A DNA stretch of 39,169 nt from Planctomycetota bacterium (GCA_023150535.1 JAKLKS010000008.1:1-39169), one strand, 5' to 3'; shown: positions 1-6,462, counted from the first letter of the stretch. The notes: generated from the sequence alone by a model not told the origin. Made by a program: numbers and translations.

Positions 1-1
1 C

Positions 2-727
2 TCCTACCTCCTGCCGACGACGGTGCCCATGGCCCTCCTGGCCGCCGCGGGCCTCCGGGAGGCGGCGGGGGATCCGGAGGGGCGGGCGGGGCGGCTCGCC
101 CGGCGCCTCGGCGGCGGGGCCGCCCTGCTGCTGGCGGCCGCGCTCGCGGCGGCCCCGCTCCTGCCGGCGGTCCGGGAGCGGGCGGGGGAGGGGGCGCTCC
201 GGGAGGCGGCCCCCGCGCTCTCCCTCTTCGCGGGGCTCCTCGGCCTCGGGGGGATCCTGCTCCTCGCGGGGAGGATCCGCGGGGCGGCGGGGGCGCTGGC
301 GCTCTCCGTCCTGTCCCTCGTGTTCACGCTCCCCCCCCTCTTCCCGCGGTTCGAGAGGGAGCGCTCGGCCCGGGACCTCGCGGGGGCCATCGTCCGCGGC
401 GGCCTCGCGCCCGGCGACCGGCTCTTCGACCTCACCAACGACCTCACCGGGGTCCCGTTCTACGCCGACCACGCGACGGAGCGCTCCCCGGCGGATCCCG
501 CGGACGGGGCGAGGCCCCAGGACCTCCTCGCCGCGCTCTCCCGGGGGGAGCGGGTCTTCGCCGTCCTCGACCACGACCCGGCGGACGGGCGGGCGCGGGG
601 GCCGGGGAGGCGGACCCAGTGGGAGCGGATCCTCTCCCGGTGGCCGGAGGGCGCCGCGCCGCCCCGGGTCCTGTACACGGGCATGGGGAGGGTGGCGGTC
701 GCCTCCCTCCCGGAGGGGCCGCGGTAG
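2..727 (+). CDS. GT39/ArnT-like membrane glycosyltransferase, C-terminal fragment
   Basis: The reading frame is already open at the window edge, so the true start lies upstream; about 241 codons are visible. The first residues read SYLLPTTVPMALL, which resembles the 'YLLPLYPALA' helix near the end of the transmembrane domain of ArnT/PMT-type (GT39) polyprenyl-phosphate sugar transferases. Two or three hydrophobic segments follow (roughly visible residues 40-60, 70-90 and 95-115). After them comes a soluble tail with alternating strands (RLFDLTNDLTGVPFYADH, VFAVLDHD), as in the small C-terminal domain of this family. Known family role: transfer of a sugar from a lipid carrier to lipid A or protein on the periplasmic face. 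The catalytic N-terminal loops are outside the window, so donor and acceptor cannot be inferred. It is followed by a separate promoter-like region and is probably not part of the polysaccharide operon. Confidence 0.6.
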   Translation, partial: SYLLPTTVPMALLAAAGLREAAGDPEGRAGRLARRLGGGAALLLAAALAAAPLLPAVRERAGEGALREAAPALSLFAGLLGLGGILLLAGRIRGAAGALALSVLSLVFTLPPLFPRFERERSARDLAGAIVRGGLAPGDRLFDLTNDLTGVPFYADHATERSPADPADGARPQDLLAALSRGERVFAVLDHDPADGRARGPGRRTQWERILSRWPEGAAPPRVLYTGMGRVAVASLPEGPR

Positions 728-752
728 CCGTCCCGGGACTCGTTCCCAAACC

Positions 753-781
753 TTGGGCCCCGCCGCGGGGGCCGCTACAGT
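753..781 (+). promoter_or_regulatory. candidate sigma-70-type promoter for the ferredoxin gene
   Basis: TTGGGC at 753-758 and TACAGT at 776-781 are separated by 17 nt, matching 3/6 and 4/6 consensus positions. The element sits in the gap between the glycosyltransferase fragment and the ferredoxin, with the -10 box about 22 nt before the ATG at 804. The spacing is right but the -35 box is weak, and a GC-rich genome makes such matches less informative. Confidence 0.35.
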
Positions 782-803
782 CCCCGCCGACCGGGAGGGA
801 AGG

Positions 804-1196
804 ATGCCGACCATCACGCTCGTCCGCGAGGGCCGCACCCTGGAGGTGCCGCCGAACGCGATCCTCAGGACCGCGCTGCTGGACGCCGGCGTGGAGGTCT
901 ACCGCTCCCCCGACGACCTCGTGAACTGCAGGGGCAACGGCCTCTGCGGCACCTGCGTCGTGGAGGTCGAGCCGGCGGAGGCGGTCTCCGGCGTCACCTT
1001 CAGGGAGAAGGGCCAGCTCTGGAAGTACGGGGACCGCCCCATGCGCCTATCCTGCCAGGCGAAGGTGATCGCCGACTGCCGCGTGTTCACCCGCCCCCAG
1101 CTCACCCAGGGCTGGATGGGGCACCCCTTCTACGCCCACCTCAAGGAGGGCGTGGGGAAGGGCCCGGCGAGGGAGAAGAGCGACTACCGGGCCTGA
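804..1196 (+). CDS. [2Fe-2S] ferredoxin-like protein
   Basis: This 130-residue protein is a small electron carrier. The N-terminus (MPTITLVREGRTLEVPPN) is the beta-hairpin of the ferredoxin fold. Cys42, Cys48 and Cys51 form a CX5CX2C motif, and Cys84 (RLSCQA) is the fourth ligand, so a complete [2Fe-2S] site is present. The CX5CX2C spacing is that of adrenodoxin-type and NqrF-type domains rather than the CX4CX2C of plant-type ferredoxins. About 40 residues follow the last ligand, ending in a charged tail with no membrane segment, so the protein should be cytoplasmic. ATG 804 is chosen because a purine-rich ribosome site (GGGAGGGAAGG, 793-803) lies directly before it and the fold begins there; the frame is open further upstream but carries no domain. 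The last 13 nt overlap the tail of the convergent SelW-like gene. The redox partner is unknown. Confidence 0.85.
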   Translation: MPTITLVREGRTLEVPPNAILRTALLDAGVEVYRSPDDLVNCRGNGLCGTCVVEVEPAEAVSGVTFREKGQLWKYGDRPMRLSCQAKVIADCRVFTRPQLTQGWMGHPFYAHLKEGVGKGPAREKSDYRA

Positions 1197-1447
1197 GACC
1201 GCTCCCAGGCGGCCTTCACCAGCGGGTCGATCACCTTCGCCAGCGCGAGGTTGTCCGGGAACTCGCCGGTCTTCAGCTTCGAGTACACGAGATCGCTCCC
1301 GACCGTCACCTCGAACTTCCCCCCGTCCGAGGGGACGAGGACGAACCTGCCGACCTTCCGCTTGTAGCGATCCATGAGGTCCTGGACCAGGCCGACGGCC
1401 TGGGGCTCGTAGTTTCAGACGGAGCAATAGACGATGGTGATGTCCAC
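1184..1447 (-). CDS. selW: SelW/Rdx-family selenoprotein (UGA = Sec at codon 11)
   Basis: On the minus strand a GTG at 1447-1445 opens an 87-codon frame interrupted only by TGA at 1417-1415. Read as selenocysteine, the N-terminus is MDITIVYCSVUNYEPQAV: a beta strand followed by C8-S-V-U11, the CXXU/CXXC redox motif of the thioredoxin-like SelW/SelT/SelH (Rdx) family. The family's usual Cys version reads 'YCxxCNYxPxA', so the UGA falls exactly on the second redox Cys. The rest (KFEVTVGSDLVYSKLKTGEFPD) is the family's conserved C-terminal half. The start is backed by a near-perfect ribosome site (AAGGAGGT, 1462-1455) 7 nt before the GTG. A hairpin just after the UGA fits the bacterial SECIS consensus. 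Standard gene callers would start at ATG 1375 and lose the active site. Likely role: a small cytoplasmic thiol/selenol redox protein, substrate unknown. A sequencing error or a true stop is the alternative, but the motif, ribosome site and hairpin agree. Confidence 0.9.
1387..1403 (-). promoter_or_regulatory. bacterial SECIS element of the selW-like mRNA
   Basis: In the minus-strand transcript a perfect 7-bp stem (CCAGGCC/GGCCTGG) closes a 3-nt loop, GUC. The loop begins 18 nt after the UGA codon and its first base is G. Known bacterial SECIS elements lie inside the coding region just 3' of the UGA, with a short apical loop carrying a G in its first two positions, roughly 16-37 nt downstream; this hairpin meets all of those conditions. 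It would be bound by SelB carrying Sec-tRNA. The genes for SelA, SelB, SelC and SelD are not in this window. Confidence 0.8.
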
Positions 1448-1509
1448 GGGGGTGACCTCCTTGCGGGGATGATGATAGCGCCGCCCCCCCGCGGCCCCAG
1501 AATCCCGGC

Positions 1510-1707
1510 ATGACCCCCTCCGGGGAGGCCGGCCCCGCCGGCGCCTCCCCCTCTCCGCCCCGCCCCCGCCGCCGCCGCAGGACCCGCCGGCGGTGGAAGT
1601 CCGTCCTCACGCGCCTGCGCCGGTTCCGGGTCCTCGGCTGGCTCCTGCTCGCGGCCGGGCTCACGGCCCTCCTCCTTCGGGCCCTCGACGGCCTCTTCGG
1701 GAAGTAG
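1510..1707 (+). CDS. possible small basic single-pass membrane protein
   Basis: This 65-codon ORF has a Pro-rich start, a cluster of about fifteen Arg/Lys (residues 19-40) and one clear hydrophobic segment (GWLLLAAGLTALLL, about residues 43-57) before a short tail. The layout would give a positive-inside, single-pass inner-membrane peptide. Against it, no ribosome site is visible before the ATG and high-GC DNA produces Arg/Pro-rich false ORFs readily. In its favour, the hydrophobic segment is clean and the ORF fills the space between the divergent SelW-like gene and the NusG-like gene. No family is recognised. If it is not real, 1448-1750 holds only the SelW ribosome site and the purine-rich site at 1719-1728. 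Confidence 0.35.
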   Translation: MTPSGEAGPAGASPSPPRPRRRRRTRRRWKSVLTRLRRFRVLGWLLLAAGLTALLLRALDGLFGK

Positions 1708-1718
1708 CCCCCGCCGGT

Positions 1719-1728
1719 AAAGGAGGGG
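1719..1728 (+). promoter_or_regulatory. strong Shine-Dalgarno sequence with no well-placed start in the NusG frame
   Basis: AAAGGAGGGG is the best ribosome-site match in this part of the window. The first possible start in the NusG-like frame, ATG 1751, is 22 nt beyond its end, which is too far. A GTG at 1732 is ideally placed but lies in another frame, which stays open into the downstream ligase gene and encodes only Arg/Pro-rich residues until that gene begins. Confidence 0.4.
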
Positions 1729-1750
1729 ACCGTGCCCTCCGCACCGGACA

Positions 1751-2302
1751 ATGGGCCCCATGGACAGCGGGCGGACCCCCTCCGACGGCCCCGCCTCCCC
1801 CGCGGTGGGGGAAGGACTCCCCTGGTTCGCCCTGTACGTGAAGAGCCGCCAGGAGCGCACCGTCGAGGGGGGCCTCGCGCGCCTCGGCCTCGGCACCTAC
1901 CTTCCCATGATGGAGAAGGTCCGGAAGTGGAGCGACCGGAAGAAGGTCGTCCGCGTCCCCTACTTCCCCGGCTACGTCTTCGTCCGCTGCACCGAGGAGG
2001 AGCGCGGGCTGGCCTGGAAGCTCCCCGGCTCCATCCGCTACCTGGGGGCGGAGGGGAGGGCGACCCCCGTCGACCCCCGGGAACTGGAGGCGGTCCGCGA
2101 GGCGCTCCTCCGGCGGGTCCCCTTCGAGCCCTACCCCCACCTCGCGCCGGGCCAGCCCGTGACCGTGACGGCCGGGGCCCTCAAGGGGCTCACGGGGATC
2201 CTCGTGGGGAAGAGGAGGAACTTCCGCCTGGTCCTCCAGATCCGGGCCATGGGGCAGGGCATCGCCGCCGAGGTGGACGCCACCGACGTGGAGCCGATCT
2301 GA
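1751..2302 (+). CDS. specialised NusG paralogue (RfaH/UpxY/LoaP-like antiterminator)
   Basis: This 183-residue protein has the two-domain layout of NusG. The NGN domain spans about residues 24-110 (PWFALYVKSRQER, then VPYFPGYVFVR). A KOW-type domain spans about 130-183 (GQPVTVTAGALKGLTGILVG). The segment YLPMMEKVRKWSDRKKVV followed by the PYFPGYVFVR strand is typical of operon-specific paralogues (RfaH, UpxY, LoaP) rather than housekeeping NusG. Known role of these proteins: binding the RNA polymerase clamp and suppressing pausing and termination over long surface-polysaccharide operons. Its place just before such a cluster fits. The start is uncertain: ATG 1751 or ATG 1760, neither with a well-spaced ribosome site; the frame cannot extend beyond the TAA at 1718. 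Its stop overlaps the next start (TGATG), so it is coupled to the ligase-like gene. Confidence 0.88.
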   Translation: MGPMDSGRTPSDGPASPAVGEGLPWFALYVKSRQERTVEGGLARLGLGTYLPMMEKVRKWSDRKKVVRVPYFPGYVFVRCTEEERGLAWKLPGSIRYLGAEGRATPVDPRELEAVREALLRRVPFEPYPHLAPGQPVTVTAGALKGLTGILVGKRRNFRLVLQIRAMGQGIAAEVDATDVEPI

Positions 2303-3786
2303 TGGCCCCCCCCGCGGGCGGCGGGCCCCCGATCCGCGAGGGGGCGTGGACGGCGTCGGTGCTCCTCGTGCTCGCCTCCTTCCTCTTCGCCTGCCTGACG
2401 CTGGGCGCCGTGGAGCCCTGGGCGCAGTCGGTCCTCGGCGCCGGGGCCGCGGCGGCCCTGCTGCTCGCCCTCGCGGCGGGGCGTCTCCATCCCCTGCCGG
2501 GCGGGGAGGAGGCGCGGGTCGGGCTCCTCGTCCCCGAGATGTTCGTGCTCGGGATCCTCGCCCTCGGCGTCCTCCAGGTCCTTCCCCTCCCCCCGGAACT
2601 GCACAGGACCCTCTCCCCGGCGGCGGCGCGCGTCTTCGACGACGGTCTTCCCCCCGAGGACGGGGGGCGGTGGAGGACGCTGAGCGTCTACCCCTGGGCC
2701 ACGCGGGTGGAGGTCCTGCGGCTGGCGGCCCTGGGGGCGGTGTTCTCCCTCTTCGCCCGCGGGCTGCGGCGCACCTCCGAGGCCCGCTTCGCACTGGGGG
2801 GGTTCGTGGCGCTGGGGACGCTGGCCGCGGTCCTCGGCGTGGTCGACTCCTCCCTGGAGGGGGGCCTCCTCGGCTGGTACCCCCGGGAGGGGACCTTCCG
2901 GGATCGGGTGGCGGGGGTCCTCGTGAACCCCAACCACTTCGCGGGTCTCCTGGAGATGACCCTGCTGGCCGCCCTCGGCCTCCTCTTCGCTGCGGGGGCC
3001 CGCGAGGAGGGCGGGGAGGGGCGGGAGCGGGGCGGCCGGTTCCGTCCTCCCTGGGCCCCGGGGGACGGGGGACGGGGGCTCGCGCTGCTCCTCGCCGCGG
3101 CCCTCTGCGGCGGGGCCCTCCTCCTCACCGGGTCCCGGCTGGGCGCCTTCGCGGCCCTCCTCGGGGCGGGGGTGCTCTCCGTCCTCCTCCTGCGGGGGAG
3201 GCCGTCCCCCGGCCTCCTCGGGGGCATGGCCCTCGCCGCGGGGGTGCTGCTGGCCGTGAACGCGTGGATCGCGGGGGACCGGGCCCTGGGGCGCTGGAGC
3301 CTCTTCTTCGCCGGGGGGGACTCCCTGGCGGGAGGCCGGCTCGAGGCCTGGCGGGCCGCCGGCGCCATGGGCCTCGACTTCCCCGTCGCGGGGACGGGGT
3401 GGGGGACCTTCGGCCACCTGTTCCCCGCCTACCAGCCGCCGGACCTCCCCGGCACCTGGGACCACGCCCACAACGACTGGCTCCAGGCCTTCGTGGAGGG
3501 GGGAGTGCCCGGGGCCCTCCTGGTGCTGGGCTTCTGCGCCTCCTGGCTCGAGGGGGCGGGGAGGGCCGCCCTCGAGGGCCCCCTCCGCCGCCGCGCCCTG
3601 GCGGCCGGATGCCTGGCGGGAGTCCTCTCCCTCGGGGTCCACGGCACCGGGGACTTCAACTTCCAGATCCCCGGGAACGCCTTCCTGCTGGCCGCCCTGG
3701 CCGGTATCGCGCTGGGGCTCGACCCGGGGAGGGGGGGGAGGGGGAGGACGGGAACGGGGAGAGCGGCCTCGTCATCGGGAGGATAG
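2302..3786 (+). CDS. O-antigen ligase/polymerase family membrane protein (Wzy_C type)
   Basis: This 494-residue protein has about ten hydrophobic segments and a long periplasmic loop, as in the WaaL/Wzy_C (O-antigen ligase) family. Visible family motifs are VNPNHFAG (about residue 210), LTGSRLG (about 276), VAGTGWGTFGHLFPAY (about 365-380) and the HAHNDWLQ signature with its conserved His (about 390). Near the end, GDFNFQIPGNAF is the common last-helix motif. Members either polymerise repeat units on undecaprenyl diphosphate or ligate finished glycans to an acceptor, in the inner membrane facing the periplasm; sequence alone does not distinguish them. The start overlaps the NusG-like stop, so the two are co-translated. 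A second polymerase-like protein (28610-30109) lies in the same window, so this one may be the ligase or a second polymerase. The C-terminus is a low-complexity Gly/Arg/Ser tail. Confidence 0.88.
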   Translation: MAPPAGGGPPIREGAWTASVLLVLASFLFACLTLGAVEPWAQSVLGAGAAAALLLALAAGRLHPLPGGEEARVGLLVPEMFVLGILALGVLQVLPLPPELHRTLSPAAARVFDDGLPPEDGGRWRTLSVYPWATRVEVLRLAALGAVFSLFARGLRRTSEARFALGGFVALGTLAAVLGVVDSSLEGGLLGWYPREGTFRDRVAGVLVNPNHFAGLLEMTLLAALGLLFAAGAREEGGEGRERGGRFRPPWAPGDGGRGLALLLAAALCGGALLLTGSRLGAFAALLGAGVLSVLLLRGRPSPGLLGGMALAAGVLLAVNAWIAGDRALGRWSLFFAGGDSLAGGRLEAWRAAGAMGLDFPVAGTGWGTFGHLFPAYQPPDLPGTWDHAHNDWLQAFVEGGVPGALLVLGFCASWLEGAGRAALEGPLRRRALAAGCLAGVLSLGVHGTGDFNFQIPGNAFLLAALAGIALGLDPGRGGRGRTGTGRAASSSGG

Positions 3787-3800
3787 GCCCCCCCGGGGCT
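3786..3800 (+). terminator. weak hairpin after the ligase-like gene
   Basis: A GC stem (GGCCCC pairing with GGGGCT, one G-U wobble) with a CCC loop starts on the last base of the stop codon. No U-tract follows, so it is not a standard intrinsic terminator. It could slow polymerase or protect the 3' end. Confidence 0.2.
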
Positions 3801-3813
3801 TACCGACGTCCCG

Positions 3814-3824
3814 CCCCCCCCCCC
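3814..3824 (+). repeat. C11 homopolymer tract upstream of the operon promoter
   Basis: Eleven consecutive C residues lie in non-coding DNA about 35 nt upstream of the candidate -35 box at 3859. Tracts of this length can change by slipped-strand mispairing and alter promoter geometry. In DNA this GC-rich, C runs are less surprising than usual, so a regulatory role is only a possibility. Confidence 0.4.
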
Positions 3825-3858
3825 GCCCGCCGCGGCCGCGCTCCTGACGGGTTCTTTG

Positions 3859-3888
3859 CTGACCCCGGCCCCACCCGGTCGATACAAT
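3859..3888 (+). promoter_or_regulatory. candidate main promoter of the polysaccharide operon
   Basis: CTGACC at 3859-3864 (4/6 to TTGACA) and TACAAT at 3883-3888 (5/6 to TATAAT) are separated by 18 nt. This is the best sigma-70-like match seen in the window and lies in a locally AT-richer patch of the 370-bp gap. Transcription would start near 3895, giving a leader of about 260 nt before the first gene at 4157. Confidence 0.5.
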
Positions 3889-4156
3889 CCTCGGTTCGAT
3901 CCTGCCGTAAGCCGCTTTTCCGTCGCGAGTTCGCAACGGAGCGGGATCGACGATCCGGGGTCCGAAGGGGACCTCCGGACGGGAGACTCTCGGTCGCAGG
4001 GTTTCGGGGAAGGTCCCGGCCGGGCCGGTCCAGGGGACGGCCCAGCGCCGGGTTTCCGGGACGGTCGCGCGGCGCCCGGGAGTTCCCGCCTGTGACCGAG
4101 AGAGCGGAGCATTGGTGCGGTGCCTCCCCGGGAAGGGAGGGCCGGGAACGGGAGCC
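3889..4156 (+). promoter_or_regulatory. structured 5' leader of the polysaccharide operon (370-bp gap 3787-4156)
   Basis: No credible gene lies in 3787-4156; the ORFs on both strands are low-complexity. Downstream of the candidate promoter three hairpins follow in tandem. The first, 3920-3939, has an 8-bp stem with one mismatch. The second, 3944-3956, pairs GGATC with GATCC. The third, 3957-3975, has about 7 bp. Further on, a 17-nt sequence occurs twice (3999-4015 and 4050-4066) with two mismatches. This matches what is expected of a leader where a specialised NusG is recruited or where attenuation occurs, but no published ops or JUMPstart sequence was recognised in it. Confidence 0.4.
3999..4066 (+). 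repeat. imperfect 17-nt direct repeat in the operon leader
   Basis: GGGTTTCGGGGAAGGTC (3999-4015) and GGGTTTCCGGGACGGTC (4050-4066) agree at 15 of 17 positions, with starts 51 nt apart. Both lie between the candidate promoter and the first gene, so they would be in the mRNA. They could be two copies of an RNA- or DNA-binding site. Confidence 0.5.
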
Positions 4157-5512
4157 ATGAATCCGGTCGTCGCCGGGGCCGTCCTCGTCGCCGGGTGCGC
4201 CCTGATCCTCCAGCAGTCATGGGTGGTCGCGGTCCAGGACCTCGACCTGCGCCCCGTGGCGCTGGCCGCCTACAGGAAGGCTCCCCTGCCCCCGGCGGAG
4301 GCGCTTCCCCTGCTGGAGTCCGCCCGGGCACGGGACGGCACGAGGGCCGACGCCTGCCTCCGGCTGGGGGAGGCCCTGGACGCCGCCTCCCCCCCGGGCC
4401 CCCCCGCGGACCCCCGCATCGGGGCCCGCTACCGGGAGGCGGCGCGGGCCTTCCCCGCCTCGGGACTCTCCCAGTACCGGCTGGCCATGATCCTCCTCCG
4501 GGAGGGGCGGGAGCCCGAGGGACGCCACCACCTCGCGGTGGCGGCGGACTGCGCCGGCAACCACCCCGCCCTCCTCGCCCACCTCGGCGACTGGCACCTC
4601 GGGCTCTGGAAGAGGACCTCCGACCCGGCCGCCCTCCTCGACGCCCTCTCCTTCCACCGGCGGGCCGTCGCGCGGGACCCCTGGCTGCTCCTGCCCGCCC
4701 TGCGGTCCCTCGACGGCTCCGTCCCGAGGGGCGAGGACCTCCGCTCCCTCGCGCCGGCGGACGGGGAATCCCAGGCGACCCTCGCCCTCTTCCTCCTCAC
4801 GACGGATCGCGGGGAGGTGGGCGCCCGGGTCCTCGAGGCCGCGGGGGATCGGATCCCGCCCGCGCGCCGGGCGGATCTCCACAGGGCCCGGGGCCGGGCC
4901 CTCCTCGGCGCGGGGAGGAGGGAGGAGGCCTTCGCCTGCTTCCGCGCCTCCCTCGCCGGCGGGGAGGACGGGGAGGCCGCGGCGGCGGCCCTCGAGGGGG
5001 ACCTGCGCTCCCTGCCCGCGGCGGAGCAGGCGGCCTTCTGGGCGGGCGTCCCGGGAAACCTCCGGAGGGTCCGCATGGCCCGGGCGCGGGCGCTCCTCGC
5101 GGCGGGGGAGGCGGAGGCGGGCCTTGCCCTCCTGGACGGGCTCCTGGCGGAGGTCGACGCCGCGGAGGCGGAGGCGCCCGGGGACGCCGCCCTCCGCCGC
5201 CTCCGGGTGGAGGGCCGCACCCTGCGCATGAAGGACTGGATCCGCCGCGGCGAACCGCTCCAGGCGGCGCTGGAGGCGGCGGCCATCGCCCGCATCGACG
5301 GCCGGGCCGCCTCCTTCGCCGCGGCGGCGCGACTCTACGCGGCGGCGGGGGACGCCGAGCGGGCGCGGGAGGCCTGGGAGGCCGCCCTCGCCCGGATCCT
5401 CCCGGGGGAGGAGGCGCTCGAGGCCTCCCTCCGGAGGGAGAGGGCCGCGTCGGCCGGGCGCACCCCGGCGGCGGACGGGAAGAGGGGCGGGGCGAGGAGG
5501 ACGGACCGATGA
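4157..5512 (+). CDS. membrane-anchored TPR-like protein of a polysaccharide cluster
   Basis: This 451-residue protein begins with an uncleaved-looking hydrophobic segment (VVAGAVLVAGCALIL, residues 4-18) and continues as Ala/Leu/Arg-rich helix pairs. Several segments look like tetratricopeptide repeats: ARYREAARAFPASGLSQYRLAMILLREGREPEGRHHL, split over about residues 95-135, and the helices near 245-275 (RARGRALLGAGRREEAFACF). TPR proteins are scaffolds, and those in exopolysaccharide operons usually sit at the inner membrane facing the periplasm and help assemble the secretion complex. ATG 4157 is preferred because GGGAACGGGAG precedes it and the membrane segment starts immediately; a TTG at 4112 would add 15 residues with no visible role. 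The stop overlaps the start of the exporter gene (ATGA), so the two are coupled. No catalytic motif is seen. Confidence 0.7.
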   Translation: MNPVVAGAVLVAGCALILQQSWVVAVQDLDLRPVALAAYRKAPLPPAEALPLLESARARDGTRADACLRLGEALDAASPPGPPADPRIGARYREAARAFPASGLSQYRLAMILLREGREPEGRHHLAVAADCAGNHPALLAHLGDWHLGLWKRTSDPAALLDALSFHRRAVARDPWLLLPALRSLDGSVPRGEDLRSLAPADGESQATLALFLLTTDRGEVGARVLEAAGDRIPPARRADLHRARGRALLGAGRREEAFACFRASLAGGEDGEAAAAALEGDLRSLPAAEQAAFWAGVPGNLRRVRMARARALLAAGEAEAGLALLDGLLAEVDAAEAEAPGDAALRRLRVEGRTLRMKDWIRRGEPLQAALEAAAIARIDGRAASFAAAARLYAAAGDAERAREAWEAALARILPGEEALEASLRRERAASAGRTPAADGKRGGARRTDR

Positions 5513-6462
5513 GCCGACGGAACCGCCGCTTCAGGACGCTCTGCGCCGCGGCCCTCGCCGCCCTGGCGGCCGCGGGTCCCGCGCCCCTTCCCGCCGCGGA
5601 GGGGGAACCCGCACCGGCCCCGGCCGCCGCCCCTCCCGGGGGAGCGGGGAAGGGGGAGGCGCCGCCCTCCGGGGGGCTCCGGGTCCTCGAGGGGGGGGGC
5701 GCGGTCATCCGGGCCGGGGACACCCTGGACATCTCGGTCTTCGGGCACGCGGAACTCTCCAAGGAGGCGAAGGTCCAGCCCGACGGGACGATCTACTACC
5801 CCTTCCTCGGACAGGTCGTGGTGAAGGGGGAGAAGGTCGGAACGGTGTCCGAGGCCATCGCGGCCGCCCTCGAGAGGGACCTCCGCCTGAGGCTCCCGAA
5901 GGTCTCCGTGGCGGTCACGTCCTTCGCCCCCCGGACGGTCTTCATCCTCGGCCGGGTCGCCTCCAGCGGGTCCCACGAGATCCCGGTGACCCAGCCCCTG
6001 TCCCTGCTCCAGCTCGTCTCGCTGGCGGGGGGGTTCCTGGAGGACGCGGACCGCGCCCGGATCCTCGTGCAGAGGATCGACGAGAAGACCGGCGGGAAGG
6101 GGACCCTCGTCTTCAACCTCGCCGGCATGGAGAAGAGCGGGGACCTGTCGGGGGATCCCGTCCTCCAGGACCAGGACACGGTGATCGTCCCCAAGGCGGA
6201 GGAGATCTCCGTCATCGGGCAGGTGACCGACCCGGGGACCTTCTACGCGAGCGAGGGGGTCGCGCTGACCCTGCTGCGGGCCGTGGCGCGGGCCAAGGGG
6301 TTCACGCGCCTCGGGAAGTCCTCGGCCGTCATCTGGAAGCGGAAGACGGCCAGGGGCTTCGAGACCCAGACCGTGGACGCGGACGCCATCATCGAAGGGA
6401 CGGCGCCGGACCCGGTCCTCGGGCCCGGGGACGTCCTCTTCGTGCCGGAGCGGGCGTGGTGA
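5509..6462 (+). CDS. polysaccharide export protein, Wza/BexD-like
   Basis: This 317-residue protein carries a polysaccharide export (Poly_export) domain followed by SLBB domains. A signal peptide covers about residues 1-29 (CAAALAALAAAGPAPLPAAEG), then a Pro/Ala-rich spacer. The core motif is AGDTLDISVFGHAELS...VQPDGTIYYPFLGQV (about residues 69-105). VFILGRVASSGSHEIP (about 145-160) and ISVIGQVTDPGTFYA (about 235-250) begin two SLBB repeats. Known role: a periplasm-spanning, outer-membrane channel for polymer export that works with a Wzc-type partner, here the next gene. E. coli Wza is a lipoprotein, but no lipobox Cys is visible here, so outer-membrane anchoring must differ. This may be why a separate beta-barrel gene lies nearby at 9406. 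Confidence 0.92.
   Translation: MSRRNRRFRTLCAAALAALAAAGPAPLPAAEGEPAPAPAAAPPGGAGKGEAPPSGGLRVLEGGGAVIRAGDTLDISVFGHAELSKEAKVQPDGTIYYPFLGQVVVKGEKVGTVSEAIAAALERDLRLRLPKVSVAVTSFAPRTVFILGRVASSGSHEIPVTQPLSLLQLVSLAGGFLEDADRARILVQRIDEKTGGKGTLVFNLAGMEKSGDLSGDPVLQDQDTVIVPKAEEISVIGQVTDPGTFYASEGVALTLLRAVARAKGFTRLGKSSAVIWKRKTARGFETQTVDADAIIEGTAPDPVLGPGDVLFVPERAW

Noticed and set aside
718-730. GCGGTAGC, resembling the core of the ops element recognised by RfaH
   Set aside because: It overlaps the stop codon of the glycosyltransferase fragment, is only a partial match, and is not placed in a leader of the operon.
1732-3786. Long continuous frame that would fuse an N-terminal extension to the ligase-like protein, starting at the well-placed GTG 1732
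   Set aside because: The first 190 codons are Arg/Pro/Gly-rich shadow translation of the NusG-like gene, which has clear family motifs; the ligase-like protein has a natural start at ATG 2302.
3843-3861. Possible sigma-54 promoter (TGACGGG-N4-TTGCT)
   Set aside because: The -24 element has GA instead of the nearly invariant GG; the overlapping sigma-70-like match is better.
4112-4156. TTG 4112 as start of the TPR-like gene
   Set aside because: It adds 15 residues without a role, while ATG 4157 has a purine-rich site and begins right at the membrane segment.
3772-4158. Minus-strand 128-codon ORF across the 370-bp gap
   Set aside because: Low-complexity Arg/Gly/Pro composition, no motif and no ribosome site; typical of antisense frames in GC-rich DNA.
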